NCBI GenBank assembly: GCA_002381765.1
Contig: DFXX01000030.1
Span: forward strand, 16,219-80,218
Origin: Bacteriovoracaceae bacterium UBA4097
GTDB lineage: Bacteria; Bdellovibrionota; Bacteriovoracia; Bacteriovoracales; Bacteriovoracaceae
DNA: 64,000 nucleotides
Reading direction: 5' to 3'
The notes under the pieces are model-generated. The model was not told where the DNA came from. It did no database searches and was given only the letters and a program-made list of their open reading frames with translations. Below are positions 1 through 8,366 of the stretch, piece after piece (positions within the stretch are counted from its first letter, which is position 1; the number at the start of each line of letters is the position of its first letter). Made by a program: the position numbers and the translations under genes.

Positions 1-602
1 GGATCTGAAAACTTTCCTGAAGAATACCCAACATCACTTTCTTCTTTCCTAAATGGAAATGACTTTCTGAGTTTGTAGTCACACTCCACCAGTGAAGCAA
101 TTCTTCAATACCTTTAAAATGGGCCCTTTGGAGCCTACCTGAAACAGCAGATTGACCTATACTTTCTTCTTCAATATCACTCAAGATCTCAGCTGCTTCA
201 TTCTGGTTATAGCCTTCCAACGCCAGGATCAAGTTTCTAGCCGTTATTTCAGTCCATGAAGAGATTATCATTTCTAAATAGCGAGAAACAATTAGATCGT
301 TAGTTTTGTTTTCATCATTTTTTCTAATAATCTTTAAAGAGTCATGGCCTTTCATCTGTGTTAGTTTGTCGCCAGCAGAAACCACTCACATCATCTTGAT
401 GAATTTTCCAAACAGGAACCTCTTCACTCCTAGTCACTCCCTCACCTAGGACCATTCGACCTTCAACGTCCATACTCTTCAGAAGTGCCATTATAAAGAT
501 AGCAATAAGCATTCCCTCCCCTGTGGGAACTAAGAGCTGTAGGGAATCACCACGAGAGATTTGATAGTTATGAGTTTTAACTCCGAAACGACTTTTTAAC
601 AT
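1..602 (-). pseudogene. SatD-like regulator remnant, frameshifted and 5'-truncated
   Basis: Two minus-strand reading frames together resemble a SatD-family protein. The first (602 to 342) contains an ISRGDSLQLL segment like the ITxGDEFQ core of that family. The second (from about 386 leftward off the window edge) continues with GDKLTQMK and then a helix-turn-helix-like part with QSAVSGRLQRAHF. The two parts are in different frames, with a TGA just upstream of the second, so the gene appears frameshifted near 385-400. The expected N-terminal 30 or so residues are missing: upstream of 602 the frame reads implausible sequence to a TAA near 660. The 3' end lies outside the window. It may be a decayed gene; a sequencing indel could also explain the frameshift. 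The family assignment rests on motif recall only. Confidence 0.45.
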
Positions 603-913
603 CTTCTCAAGGAGTAAAATATAGCGAAAACAAAGATGGAACCACCTTTGAATTTAGTCGTCGACAATCTTTGCGCTATCCAGGCCAGGATTGGGCAGTC
701 CCACTCAAGCCATTCTCAAAAATATTGCTCGAGACGGGATTGGATATGATGACAAAAACATCTGACTTTAGAAACCGAATGAATCAAACTGCGACAAGTG
801 ATCCTTTACCAGAAATTGCGAACGGTTTGATTTGGAATTCAAAAGCTCACGTATTGAATCGCACTCAGAGTGGGGCAAGCTATGCCTCTACCAGAGAATA
901 TTGTACAGAGTAA
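581..913 (+). pseudogene. C-terminal fragment of an unidentified protein
   Basis: An open plus-strand frame runs from just after a TAA at 578-580 to the TAG/TAA region ending at 913. The only starts are internal TTG or ATG codons without a Shine-Dalgarno sequence. Residues such as KDGTTFEFSRRQSLRYPGQD look like real protein and have coding-like composition. It ends with TREYCTE and has a few Asn/Gly-rich turns. I do not recognise the family. Because the SatD-like remnant on the other strand also loses its N-terminus here, the likely reading is a fragment left by a deletion or rearrangement near 580-605. It might instead be an intact small gene starting at the TTG at 671. Confidence 0.35.
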
Positions 914-935
914 AACACTAAATGTAGTTCAGTAC

Positions 936-1673
936 TTAAAACATCACCTCGACTGCAGCAAAATAAAAATTGAATTGAGAGAAATTATAAACCTTATCAT
1001 TATCAACTCCCCCTTCCAGCATTCTATACCCAAGATTTACTATAATGGAAGGTGAGAGACGTTGCCCCACCATGAGTGCTACATCAAAGGCCCTGCCCTG
1101 AGGAGCGGCCAATCCATCAAAGTCCAGAGTAAGCTTAGTATCTGGAGCAAGCCAGTACTCACTCCAGAGATAAAGAAGAGGAACAAATCCCAGATCATTT
1201 CTTTTCTTTTGTACACTTCCTTGTTTAAGCTCAATCTTAGCATCACGGATTTTACCTGTAATACCAATATTCACTGTCCACTTTTCTTCTTTGACCCATT
1301 GGTAGAAATAACTCACTCGATAGGAGTTGAATTGATAAAGCGTGTCCGTCTTTTGGCCCTGATCGAAAGCTGCACCATTAAAAGCAATATCTTTACTGAA
1401 GGAGTAGTCCCCTTTGAGTCTTAAGGGAGCGTACAATAGTCTCAAACCATGATTATTATCGAATGATTTTTTATAATCTAATCTGAAATAAGGACTACTA
1501 TTGGGAAGAGATTTTCGCATATTGAAGCGAGTACCTTCATCTCCCGGAATTTGGACTTGGTTATAGGAGTTTTCAAGAAGACCGGCCTCTACATGGATGC
1601 GGCTGGCACCTGAGGCAATTCCGGAGATAGCTAATAAAAGAATAAAAATGATGGGGCTAGTTTTTTTAATCAT
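936..1673 (-). CDS. Putative outer-membrane beta-barrel protein
   Basis: A 245-residue protein with a signal peptide (MIKKTSPIIFILLLAISGIASGA, cleavage near residue 23). The rest alternates polar and aromatic residues in short strands with tight turns and ends in Phe (AAVEVMF), the usual C-terminal signature for BAM-dependent barrels. Its length would suit an 8-10 strand barrel. No enzymatic motif is visible. A function such as porin, adhesin or acyl-chain enzyme cannot be assigned. The gene stands alone between the remnant at 581-913 and the SdiA-regulated-like gene. Beta-barrel topology is inferred from pattern, not from a recognised family. Confidence 0.6.
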   Translation of the reverse strand: MIKKTSPIIFILLLAISGIASGASRIHVEAGLLENSYNQVQIPGDEGTRFNMRKSLPNSSPYFRLDYKKSFDNNHGLRLLYAPLRLKGDYSFSKDIAFNGAAFDQGQKTDTLYQFNSYRVSYFYQWVKEEKWTVNIGITGKIRDAKIELKQGSVQKKRNDLGFVPLLYLWSEYWLAPDTKLTLDFDGLAAPQGRAFDVALMVGQRLSPSIIVNLGYRMLEGGVDNDKVYNFSQFNFYFAAVEVMF

Positions 1674-1772
1674 GAGCTAAGTCTAATAAAGGTTGGAATT
1701 ATTAGCCATACGCTCTGAACTAAGTCTGTATAGTTTTACGCAGAGCTTCGCCTGCGCTATAGTAAAGAGAAC

Positions 1773-2543
1773 TCACTTCAAAATCACAGCAATATTTGGC
1801 TCACTTACCAAAACGATTTCACGCTTGGGCCCAAAGGTAATTCCCTCATACTGATCGGCCACTCGTGGAATATCTATCGTCTTAACGACCTTGCCTGAAG
1901 TATCGAGCACCATGATGCGTGAGTCTTCATGGCTTAAAAGAAGGAGCTGATTATTAACATCATCAAAAGTACAACTCGAGAGATCGCTCATTACATGCTT
2001 CAAGATTTTTTCTGCATTGAATGGCTGTGATACTTTAGACGATCCCATTTCCCAACGAAAAATACGCTTATATCTTTTTTCTTGAACAGCATAGAAAGTA
2101 GGTACATCAGTGTTATGACTTACACACACTCCTTCAAGACCGAGATTTCTTCTTTGAGGATGAGGTAGCTGCTGACGAGCTAGTTTTTCGCCATCGATTT
2201 CGACCTGGCCAGGCTCGATGGTGAGGAAGTAAACGACGTTTTGCTCCTCACTTATGGCATACTTATTATTTCCCAGGTAAACGATATCTTCGGTATCATC
2301 GTTTTTAAGATTACTGATTCGTATGGTTCTCAAGAGTGTACTTAAGCTCTCATCATATTCGAAGATCGTTCCAGAATTGTTCTGAATCATGAAATAGGTA
2401 TTGGTATCGTAGTTGTAGGTAATTCCCGAAAGATTATATCCAACTTCAGGAAGCTTAATAACTCGATCGACGACAGCGGTTTCCTGGGCAAAAGCATTAA
2501 AAGAAATAAGGATTGCTGCGGCCAGGATGTGTAAATATTTCAA
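1773..2543 (-). CDS. Secreted SdiA-regulated (YjiK-like) beta-propeller protein
   Basis: A 256-residue protein with a clear signal peptide (MKYLHILAAAILISFNAFAQ). The mature part matches the SdiA-regulated domain family: LSGITYNYDTNTYF near the N-terminus, a DTEDIVYLGNNKYAISEE segment, GLEGVCV in the middle and QYEGITFG near the C-terminus. These repeats fit a propeller that binds or tolerates metal in the periplasm. The biochemical role of the family is unknown. It is probably transcribed alone; a possible promoter with CTGACA and TATAAA separated by 18 nt lies upstream near 2590-2625 on the minus strand. It is divergent from the secreted protein at 2721. Confidence 0.75.
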   Translation of the reverse strand: MKYLHILAAAILISFNAFAQETAVVDRVIKLPEVGYNLSGITYNYDTNTYFMIQNNSGTIFEYDESLSTLLRTIRISNLKNDDTEDIVYLGNNKYAISEEQNVVYFLTIEPGQVEIDGEKLARQQLPHPQRRNLGLEGVCVSHNTDVPTFYAVQEKRYKRIFRWEMGSSKVSQPFNAEKILKHVMSDLSSCTFDDVNNQLLLLSHEDSRIMVLDTSGKVVKTIDIPRVADQYEGITFGPKREIVLVSEPNIAVILK

Positions 2544-2662
2544 GCTTCGACTCCTCTTGATTTTTTACCTTTATATGTCAATTCCCCTCTTATTGTCAGA
2601 GAAATAAAGAACACTGTAAAAATATTGGAGTCATGTTGGCCCTGATATTTAGTCCCCCCACC

Positions 2663-2691
2663 TTGCCGGAATATTTTTCCCTATGTAATTA
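2663..2691 (+). promoter_or_regulatory. Predicted sigma70-type promoter for the 2721 gene
   Basis: TTGCCG (2663-2668) and TAATTA (2686-2691) are separated by 17 nt. They lie about 30 nt upstream of the TTG start, with AAGGAG at 2710-2715 as ribosome binding site. Predicted by eye only. Confidence 0.45.
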
Positions 2692-2720
2692 TCCAAATAG
2701 GAAATAAAAAAGGAGCTACT

Positions 2721-3479
2721 TTGAATAAGTTAGTTTTGGTTTTACTCGCAACTCTTCTCTCATCAATGGTACAGGCCCAAGGTTATGGCCGACCTGGTAA
2801 TCAGTACGGTTGTAGTGCTGATATGATCGACTTAAGAGGTGGCCTCATTCAAAACTTTGATGGCTATGACTGCGTGGATGCTCTCAAGCGCTGTAATGAC
2901 GAGCTTTACTGGGCCCAAAATCAGGGACGTTATCCACGTGCTTACTGTCAAATTTCTCAGTATCGCCCAACTCCTGCTCCACAACCCTACCCTCGTCCAA
3001 CTCCTCGCCCTCAGCCTCGTCCAGAACCGGCCCCAGAGTGGCGCGAGGTTGATCTGGTAAACTTCAGGGATGGTAAGACAGCTGTCGCTATCGCAAACTG
3101 CAAACGTGCTCGCGAAGCAGATAGCCGCTGCAATGGTCGCATGCCTAATTATAACTGTAGTGCTTGCTCAGAAATTGCCCATTCGGATTCATCCACTTAT
3201 CGGGTATTTCAATTATTAAGTGGTGGTTATCAGCCTGCACCGACTCCAAGACCAACACCAAGACCTTGGCCCGCTCCAGCTCCAACGGTTGAGCGCCAGT
3301 ATGAGAGAACTTTCCATTTTACCGACAGACAAACAGCAGTAGCTCGTCAAAAATGTGAAAGCTATCGAGCATCTCTTCCTCAGTGCTCAAGTGCGGGTTA
3401 TGAATGCACCCCATGCACTATCGAGAGCCATACCGACCATTCTCAATTTGATATCTATCGCCTTGTTCAACGCTACTAA
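2721..3479 (+). CDS. Secreted protein with duplicated Cys-containing domain and Pro-rich linkers
   Basis: A 252-residue protein starting at TTG, placed 5 nt after a strong AAGGAG. It has a signal peptide (cleavage after VQA, about residue 19). A first Cys-containing section (about 30-78) is followed by a Pro/Arg-rich linker, a domain at about 106-166, a second Pro-rich linker with PTPRPTPRPWPAPAP, and a related domain at about 192-250. The two domains share an F-x-D-x-x-TAVA start, paired cysteines (CSAC and CTPC) and an SH-x-D-x-S ending before an aromatic strand. This looks like an internal duplication of a disulfide-stabilised module that acts in the periplasm or outside. The family is not recognised. 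A hairpin terminator follows. Confidence 0.75.
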   Translation: MNKLVLVLLATLLSSMVQAQGYGRPGNQYGCSADMIDLRGGLIQNFDGYDCVDALKRCNDELYWAQNQGRYPRAYCQISQYRPTPAPQPYPRPTPRPQPRPEPAPEWREVDLVNFRDGKTAVAIANCKRAREADSRCNGRMPNYNCSACSEIAHSDSSTYRVFQLLSGGYQPAPTPRPTPRPWPAPAPTVERQYERTFHFTDRQTAVARQKCESYRASLPQCSSAGYECTPCTIESHTDHSQFDIYRLVQRY

Positions 3480-4002
3480 TAAGAATTCCCCCTCTCTTTC
3501 GGGAGAGGGGCCATTTTATAAGATCCGACCTGCTCAGCATAAAGATGCCCAAGGCATCATTGATTCTCTCTCTCGATCCATTCAAGACATTTGCAAAGCT
3601 CATTATACCCCCTACGAAATTGCCGCTTGGTCAGGAAGAAAACAGAGCATCAGAAGCTGGTGCGAAGCGATGGATCGAGATCTCATATGGGTGGTGGAAA
3701 AAGATAATATTGTTGAAGGCTTCTCTCACCTGGCGATGATGTCAGAAGTATCCGCAGAAATACTAGGTCTCTACCTCTCTCAAAAAATGATTGGCCAGGG
3801 AGCAGGAAGAGAGCTCTTTCTTCTTATGCAAGCCGAGGCACTGAATCAAGGCATTCAGCAAATAGAGCTTCTCGCAACGCTTACTGCCAAAGACTTTTAC
3901 CAGAAAATGGGATGCCAGGAAATTTCTGGTCTCACCAGTCTCATGTTTGGCGGTGTTCCTATTCGCTGCGTCCCTATGATGTACAAATTTCAGTTAAGAT
4001 AA
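3463..4002 (+). CDS. GNAT-family N-acetyltransferase
   Basis: The recognisable protein begins at about YKIRPAQHKDAQGI and contains the acetyl-CoA-binding GNAT motif (IGQGAGREL) plus a C-terminal DFYQKMGC segment typical of the fold. The substrate is not predictable. No ATG, GTG or TTG lies between the upstream stop codon and the conserved region. The nearest in-frame start is TTG at 3463, which overlaps the 2721 gene in another frame and places the terminator hairpin inside the coding sequence. From there the protein is 179 residues. A non-standard initiation codon near 3512-3520 is possible. The downstream gene also starts with a GNAT domain, but the two are separated by about 75 nt. Confidence 0.7.
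   Translation: MFNATNKNSPSLSGEGPFYKIRPAQHKDAQGIIDSLSRSIQDICKAHYTPYEIAAWSGRKQSIRSWCEAMDRDLIWVVEKDNIVEGFSHLAMMSEVSAEILGLYLSQKMIGQGAGRELFLLMQAEALNQGIQQIELLATLTAKDFYQKMGCQEISGLTSLMFGGVPIRCVPMMYKFQLR
3489..3517 (+). terminator. Rho-independent-type hairpin after the 2721 gene
   Basis: CCCCTCTC (3489-3496) pairs perfectly with GAGAGGGG (3503-3510) around a TTTCGG loop and is followed by a short T-rich stretch. It lies 10 nt after the stop of the secreted protein, and inside the 5' part of the next reading frame if that gene begins at its TTG. Confidence 0.65.
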
Positions 4003-4076
4003 ACTTCCTTTCAGAGTGAAAAAATGACATGAGTGACTATAGGGGTTAAGATAAAATTTTAACCGAAAGGATTTTC

Positions 4077-5621
4077 ATGGGAACCAACCTCATTGTGGTG
4101 AGAAATACAACGCTCGCCGACTCAGCCGCAATTAATAATATTATCTTGAAGACCTATCCGGGAGTAGCTCCCTATTCAAAAGATGCTCTTGCTGCCCATC
4201 TTAATCACTTTCCCGAAGGTCAATTGGTCGTTGAATACAATGATCAGGTCATCGGCTTTTGTATTACTTTCATCATTTCAGAAAAAACGGCCATGGCCCC
4301 TCATACCTGGAAAGAGATTACCGGATCAGGATTTGCTTCCCGCCATGATCCCTTAGGTGATTACCTCTACGGCATGGATATCTGTGTCGATCCAGAATTC
4401 AGAGGAAAGAAAATCGGTGAGCGCTTGTATAATGAAAGAAGAAAAATCTGTCAGTCATTAGGACTCAGAGGAATCATCTTTGGAGCGCGGATCCCTGGCT
4501 TTATCAAGAAGAAAAAGACCTATGGAACACCCCACGAGTATCTGGAAGCGGTAAAAGCAAAAAGAATAAAAGATCCCACTATCAGCTTTCAGATGAGAAA
4601 TGGTTTCGTTCCGATCGCAATTCTTGATAACTATCTTCCGTCAGACCACGAATCCCAGGGATATGCCGTTCTCATGAAGTGGAATAACCCCATGATCAAT
4701 GAAGAAGGCAATAAGGTCATCAAGTTCAGCATCGATGAAAAAGACAATGTGAGAATTTGTGCCATCAATTTTGAGCAAAGAAAAGTGAGCTCCTTTGAAG
4801 AGTTCCAGAATATTGTTCTTTATTTCGTAGAAGTGGCCTCAGAGTATAAATGTGACTTTGTTGTCTTTCCAGAGTTTGTGACAATGACCCTGCTTTCTAT
4901 TGAGAATAAAAAACTCTCCCCAGTGGAGTCTCTAGAGAAACTCAATCAATACACAGAGCAGTTTGTAAATTTCATGAATGAAGCCTCCATGAAATACAAT
5001 ATCAATATCATTGGCGGCTCTCATATCGTTAAGAACTCGAGAAATGAGATGACCAATATTTGCCATATCTTTTTAAGAGATGGATCTATCCATACCCAGG
5101 CCAAGATTCATCCCACTCCTTCAGAGGTCGATTGGTGGGATATTAAGGGAGGAGACAAACTCTCTGTCATCAATACCGATAGAGGGACCATTGGAGTTCT
5201 TATTTGTTATGATTCAGAATTTCCGGAACTGGCCCGACATCTCGTGGATCAAGGGGCAAAGATCATCTTCGTTCCTTTCGCAACCGATACTCGTCAGGGA
5301 TATTTGAGAGTAAGATACTGTAGTCAGGCCAGGGCCATTGAGAATCAGTGTTATGTAGTACTTTCAGGAAATATCGGGAATCTTCCCCGCGTGCATAATA
5401 TGGATATCAACTATGCCCAGAGCTGCATCCTAACCCCATCGGACTTTCCCTTCGCTAAAGACGGGGTTGCTGCCGATACTGCTCCTGGTGTTGAGATGGT
5501 GGCCATTGCTGAACTAAGTATGGGGGATCTCATCAAAGCGCGTAATGTAGGGACGGTGAGAAATCTCAAAGACCGAAGGCATGATCTCTATAGCGTGAAC
5601 TGGATTAATAAGAATTCATAA
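4077..5621 (+). CDS. GNAT / carbon-nitrogen hydrolase two-domain protein
   Basis: A 514-residue fusion. Residues about 5-200 form a GNAT domain with the acetyl-CoA loop R109-GKKIG. Residues about 222-510 form a nitrilase-superfamily domain with the full Glu-Lys-Cys triad visible: E266 (FPEF), K343 (QAKIHP) and C377 (ICYDSEFPE). The architecture matches the YhcX-type proteins known from Bacillus and many other bacteria. Their substrates are not firmly established; hydrolysis of an amide or nitrile and acylation of an amine are the family chemistries. The ATG at 4077 follows AAAGGA. Its stop lies 2 nt from the stop of the convergent gene at 5624. Confidence 0.85.
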   Translation: MGTNLIVVRNTTLADSAAINNIILKTYPGVAPYSKDALAAHLNHFPEGQLVVEYNDQVIGFCITFIISEKTAMAPHTWKEITGSGFASRHDPLGDYLYGMDICVDPEFRGKKIGERLYNERRKICQSLGLRGIIFGARIPGFIKKKKTYGTPHEYLEAVKAKRIKDPTISFQMRNGFVPIAILDNYLPSDHESQGYAVLMKWNNPMINEEGNKVIKFSIDEKDNVRICAINFEQRKVSSFEEFQNIVLYFVEVASEYKCDFVVFPEFVTMTLLSIENKKLSPVESLEKLNQYTEQFVNFMNEASMKYNINIIGGSHIVKNSRNEMTNICHIFLRDGSIHTQAKIHPTPSEVDWWDIKGGDKLSVINTDRGTIGVLICYDSEFPELARHLVDQGAKIIFVPFATDTRQGYLRVRYCSQARAIENQCYVVLSGNIGNLPRVHNMDINYAQSCILTPSDFPFAKDGVAADTAPGVEMVAIAELSMGDLIKARNVGTVRNLKDRRHDLYSVNWINKNS

Positions 5622-5623
5622 TA

Positions 5624-6490
5624 CTATCTTTTCTCAACAGATAATCTATATTGGCACCTTCTATCCGTTGTCTCATCCACGATAGTATAGGTGCCTTCAA
5701 ATCTATTATTATCGCCTTCGGTGGTAAAGCTCCCTCTGAGATTTAACCGTTTGCAATTATCACCGGGAAAATTGATTCCAAATAATGGCCGGCAAGAGCG
5801 GCTTAGTACATCCACCAGGGTTGACTCAGGATTGGCGCGAATTCTTCCAATGATATGATTTGGAGTTTCTACAATTTCACTCAAACGATCAAGATGCAGA
5901 AGAAAAGTTCCTTCGGAATTTAACTCAAGACTTATGGATGGTCTGGTCATAAGCTGGCAAGCATTACTTGTGTCCGACTCTTCGGAAATGACGCCTCCAT
6001 AGACTCCACAAAATCCCGCGATTTCTCCCAAGCCCTCATCACATGACTCTTCCTGCCGTTGCGCCACCAGCTCTGGCGCAAGCAGACTGGCAGCGACTCC
6101 CTCTGTCGAAACAGGGTTTCCCTCACTGTCTTTTGTTATTACACTAATGGGAACATTGGTAGCTGTATCATTGATTTTCTTATGAGAGGTAAGAACAGAG
6201 AGGCTTTTTACTCCTGCCCTTTCCTGGGGAAAGTCCACCGTAAAGAGTCGTCCCAGATTATTGACACTTCCCACAGCTTCGATTTTTTTCTCTGCAAAGT
6301 GATTGTCTACATACTCGCCTCGAATAAGATTATTCACTTCAGACCATTTTAAGCTAAACTTAACAGCATTTGTTTTTTTTCCTACCTTAACATCATAGGT
6401 GCCATTAAGTTCATAATCATGTTGAGCATGAGATAAAAGACTAAAGAAACTCAAGATCATAGTTATAAATATTTTCATGAATTTCCTCAT
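5624..6490 (-). CDS. Secreted protein, paralogue of the adjacent 6490 gene
   Basis: A 288-residue protein with a signal peptide (cleavage after SHA, about residue 22). The mature part has an N-terminal half of beta strands (YELNGTYDV, FSLKWSE, IRGEYVDNHF) and a Cys-rich C-terminal half with CDEGLGEIAGFCGVYGG and a final FEGTYTIVDETT-x-RRCQY. The same layout and several of these motifs occur in the upstream neighbour, so the two are tandem duplicates that have diverged. The upstream stop and this start share a base, so they are probably cotranscribed and translationally coupled. No known family was recognised; a periplasmic or surface binding role is only a guess. Confidence 0.7.
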   Translation of the reverse strand: MRKFMKIFITMILSFFSLLSHAQHDYELNGTYDVKVGKKTNAVKFSLKWSEVNNLIRGEYVDNHFAEKKIEAVGSVNNLGRLFTVDFPQERAGVKSLSVLTSHKKINDTATNVPISVITKDSEGNPVSTEGVAASLLAPELVAQRQEESCDEGLGEIAGFCGVYGGVISEESDTSNACQLMTRPSISLELNSEGTFLLHLDRLSEIVETPNHIIGRIRANPESTLVDVLSRSCRPLFGINFPGDNCKRLNLRGSFTTEGDNNRFEGTYTIVDETTDRRCQYRLSVEKR

Positions 6491-7353
6491 CAGTATTCAA
6501 TTTCACGAACAAGCTCTAGACTATAACTGCACTTCTCTCCACTCAGTTCATCGGTAATGGTATATGTTCCCGTAAATGCCGGTAATTCTCCCTGAGAAAA
6601 TGAACCGATCAGGCTTAATCTTTGACAGTTGCCTTCAAAAAAGTTTGTTCCGGCCAAGGATCCACAGTTGCGAGTATTATTGATAATAGATCGACTTTTA
6701 GCTGCCCGCACATCACCTAAAGAATGGGCGGGAAGATTGACGGTTGTATTAATATAGTTTGTGAGAAGTCGAAGTCTCCCTGATCTGGCAATCTCAAGAA
6801 CCACTGTTCCGGCATCATTAAGTATACAGCGATTAGCGCTATCAAAAGTCTCAATTAAGCTTCCTTGGAAAATTCCGCATGTACCATCAAGAGCTCCAAG
6901 TCCCGTGCAAGCTCCTCCCTCTTCCTCTCTTTGAACTACTAGACCGGTAGCCGTGGCCCGATTAATGACCCCACTCGTATTATGTGAGGCAATGGTAGCA
7001 CCTTCCTGATTCCGTAGGGTAAGAGTTAGAGGGATCTCACCAGAGGTCGCATCGGCTGCGGTGGTTACGATGGTTAATGATTTGGCCTTATTGTTTACTT
7101 TGGGGAAAGTAATATTGAAGATTCTTCCTTGATTTCCACTGATTCCGGTAACACTGCCATTACTGGAGAAAAAATTATCCTGATAATTTCCTTCAATGGA
7201 TGCATTATCCTCATTCCAGGATAAATTAAAGGCTACTGGTTTAGGACTTTGAGGAACGGAAAATGTACCTAAAAGGCGATGATTAAATTCTTGCGCCCAT
7301 GATGTAACCATCAAGACCGCGGCAAACGAAATAAAGATAATTACCATTTTCAT
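6490..7353 (-). CDS. Secreted protein, paralogue of the adjacent 5624 gene
   Basis: A 287-residue protein with a signal peptide ending near SWA (about residue 20). It shares architecture with the next gene: LLGTFSV, NLSWNEDNASIEGNYQDNFF, a central CTGLGALDGTCGIFQG, and FTGTYTITDE-x-SGEKCSY near the end. Cys residues are placed alike, which suggests conserved disulfides. The function is unknown. A 30-codon open frame with its own ribosome binding site lies 10 nt upstream and may be a leader peptide for this pair. The next upstream same-strand gene is the vWA gene at 7554. Confidence 0.7.
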   Translation of the reverse strand: MKMVIIFISFAAVLMVTSWAQEFNHRLLGTFSVPQSPKPVAFNLSWNEDNASIEGNYQDNFFSSNGSVTGISGNQGRIFNITFPKVNNKAKSLTIVTTAADATSGEIPLTLTLRNQEGATIASHNTSGVINRATATGLVVQREEEGGACTGLGALDGTCGIFQGSLIETFDSANRCILNDAGTVVLEIARSGRLRLLTNYINTTVNLPAHSLGDVRAAKSRSIINNTRNCGSLAGTNFFEGNCQRLSLIGSFSQGELPAFTGTYTITDELSGEKCSYSLELVREIEY

Positions 7354-7363
7354 TACTGGCCTC

Positions 7364-7456
7364 TTACATATCTAAAAAGACCATACGAAGAACTGACTGA
7401 ACAGAAAGCGTTAATAAAGAGGATAGAAAGAAGATTCTCAGGGCCATGGTTCTCAT
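7364..7456 (-). CDS. Possible 30-residue hydrophobic small protein or leader peptide
   Basis: On the minus strand AAGGAGTGATT precedes an ATG (7456-7454), giving MRTMALRIFFLSSLLTLSVQ and ten more residues before TAA at 7364. The peptide resembles a signal or single membrane segment with a basic N-terminus. It ends 10 nt before the start of the secreted protein at 7353, so ribosomes finishing here could re-initiate on that gene. The strong Shine-Dalgarno and spacing support real translation; length and lack of known relatives keep confidence low. Confidence 0.4.
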   Translation of the reverse strand: MRTMALRIFFLSSLLTLSVQSVLRMVFLDM

Positions 7457-7553
7457 AATCACTCCTTGATAGAGTTAGACTGAAAACCATTCTACCCAGA
7501 GCTGCGGCAGAGGTCATGAGAAGCTGGCCAAAGCTAAGATGAATTATGACTGA

Positions 7554-8366
7554 TTAAAATCCTACAAAAAACCCACCGGTCTCTTCTGCCATGAGACTCA
7601 GAAACACATACTGATCATTGGCCTTATCTCGAGTAAAATCAGAACCAACACCAATGGTATTTATCTGGATCTTGTTGGTGTTTTTATTTCGCACCACCCG
7701 AAGGATATCGTAAATATCATCTTTCTTATTTGAGTTATGTAAACTCGGTGCTCCATCTGACAGCAGCACGATATCACTAAGATCACTATAGTTTCTTAGA
7801 ACAAAGAGCAGCGCCTCCCTGGTAGGTGTCCCCCCCTCGGGCTTAAGCCCATAGATAAAATCAAAGGCGTCTTGCTTATTAGCGTTAAGGGTTTTTCGGG
7901 TATTGCCCCACATGGAACGGAAAGGAGCTCTTTCTCCTAGAGGAAATTGCACCACATCTACCTGGTAATCACTAGGAAGTGAAGTAAGAAGCATCTTAAG
8001 CCCCGCTTTCACTTGTCCCATACGATCTTCTTCCGTCATGCTGTAAGAAGTATCGATAACAAACACGATATTTTTCCCCTTAAATCTGAATCCTACGTCG
8101 AAGTTTCTTCCAGAAGAAGGTTTACTGCTTTCTTGCTTTATCACTTTTTCTTTTAAAGAATTGATCTCATCCCGGGCCTTAGTCAGTTCAGTTTGAGTCA
8201 AGACCAAATCTTTCTGAATCATCTCCTGAACCGGATCAATGAGAGGAGATTCGGAGGTTTTATTCTTCGGAAGAGCGACATAAAGAATGATCACTGCTCC
8301 CAGGGCCCCACTTAGAAGATCAAGAAAAGAAATGGAGAAGACATTAATCTCTCGTCTCTTCTTCAT
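7554..8366 (-). CDS. Membrane-anchored von Willebrand factor A protein with stator-like TM helix
   Basis: A 270-residue protein. Residues 10-32 form a single membrane helix containing SFLDLLSGALGAVIILYVAL, which resembles the MotB/TolR/ExbD helix and keeps the Asp (D16) that carries protons in those stators. A coiled-coil-like linker (about 50-85) leads to a vWA domain (about 97-270) with a complete MIDAS metal site: D105-T-S107-Y-S109, T180 and D204. The domain would lie in the periplasm. The start overlaps the stop of the MotA/TolQ-like gene by 4 nt, so the two are translationally coupled and most likely form one complex. The work done is unknown. It replaces the usual peptidoglycan-binding or TolR domain by a metal-dependent adhesion domain. 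Confidence 0.8.
   Translation of the reverse strand: MKKRREINVFSISFLDLLSGALGAVIILYVALPKNKTSESPLIDPVQEMIQKDLVLTQTELTKARDEINSLKEKVIKQESSKPSSGRNFDVGFRFKGKNIVFVIDTSYSMTEEDRMGQVKAGLKMLLTSLPSDYQVDVVQFPLGERAPFRSMWGNTRKTLNANKQDAFDFIYGLKPEGGTPTREALLFVLRNYSDLSDIVLLSDGAPSLHNSNKKDDIYDILRVVRNKNTNKIQINTIGVGSDFTRDKANDQYVFLSLMAEETGGFFVGF

Noticed and set aside
342..400. Programmed frameshift in the SatD-like gene
   Set aside because: No slippery heptamer or following stem was recognised, and the 5' end is also lost, which favours decay.
870..1055. 61-residue plus-strand frame after the remnant at 581-913
   Set aside because: Begins inside the remnant in another frame, lacks a ribosome binding site and overlaps the end of the barrel gene.
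1062..1424. 120-residue open frame antisense to the beta-barrel gene
   Set aside because: Shadow of the minus-strand gene, no ribosome binding site and unlikely composition.
1735..1765. Hairpin with CGCAG and CTGCG arms after the SdiA-regulated gene
   Set aside because: Only 5 bp and not followed by a T-run on the transcribed strand; too weak to call.
4077..5621. GNAT/nitrilase fusion as a novel enzyme
   Set aside because: The YhcX-type architecture is already known from many bacteria.
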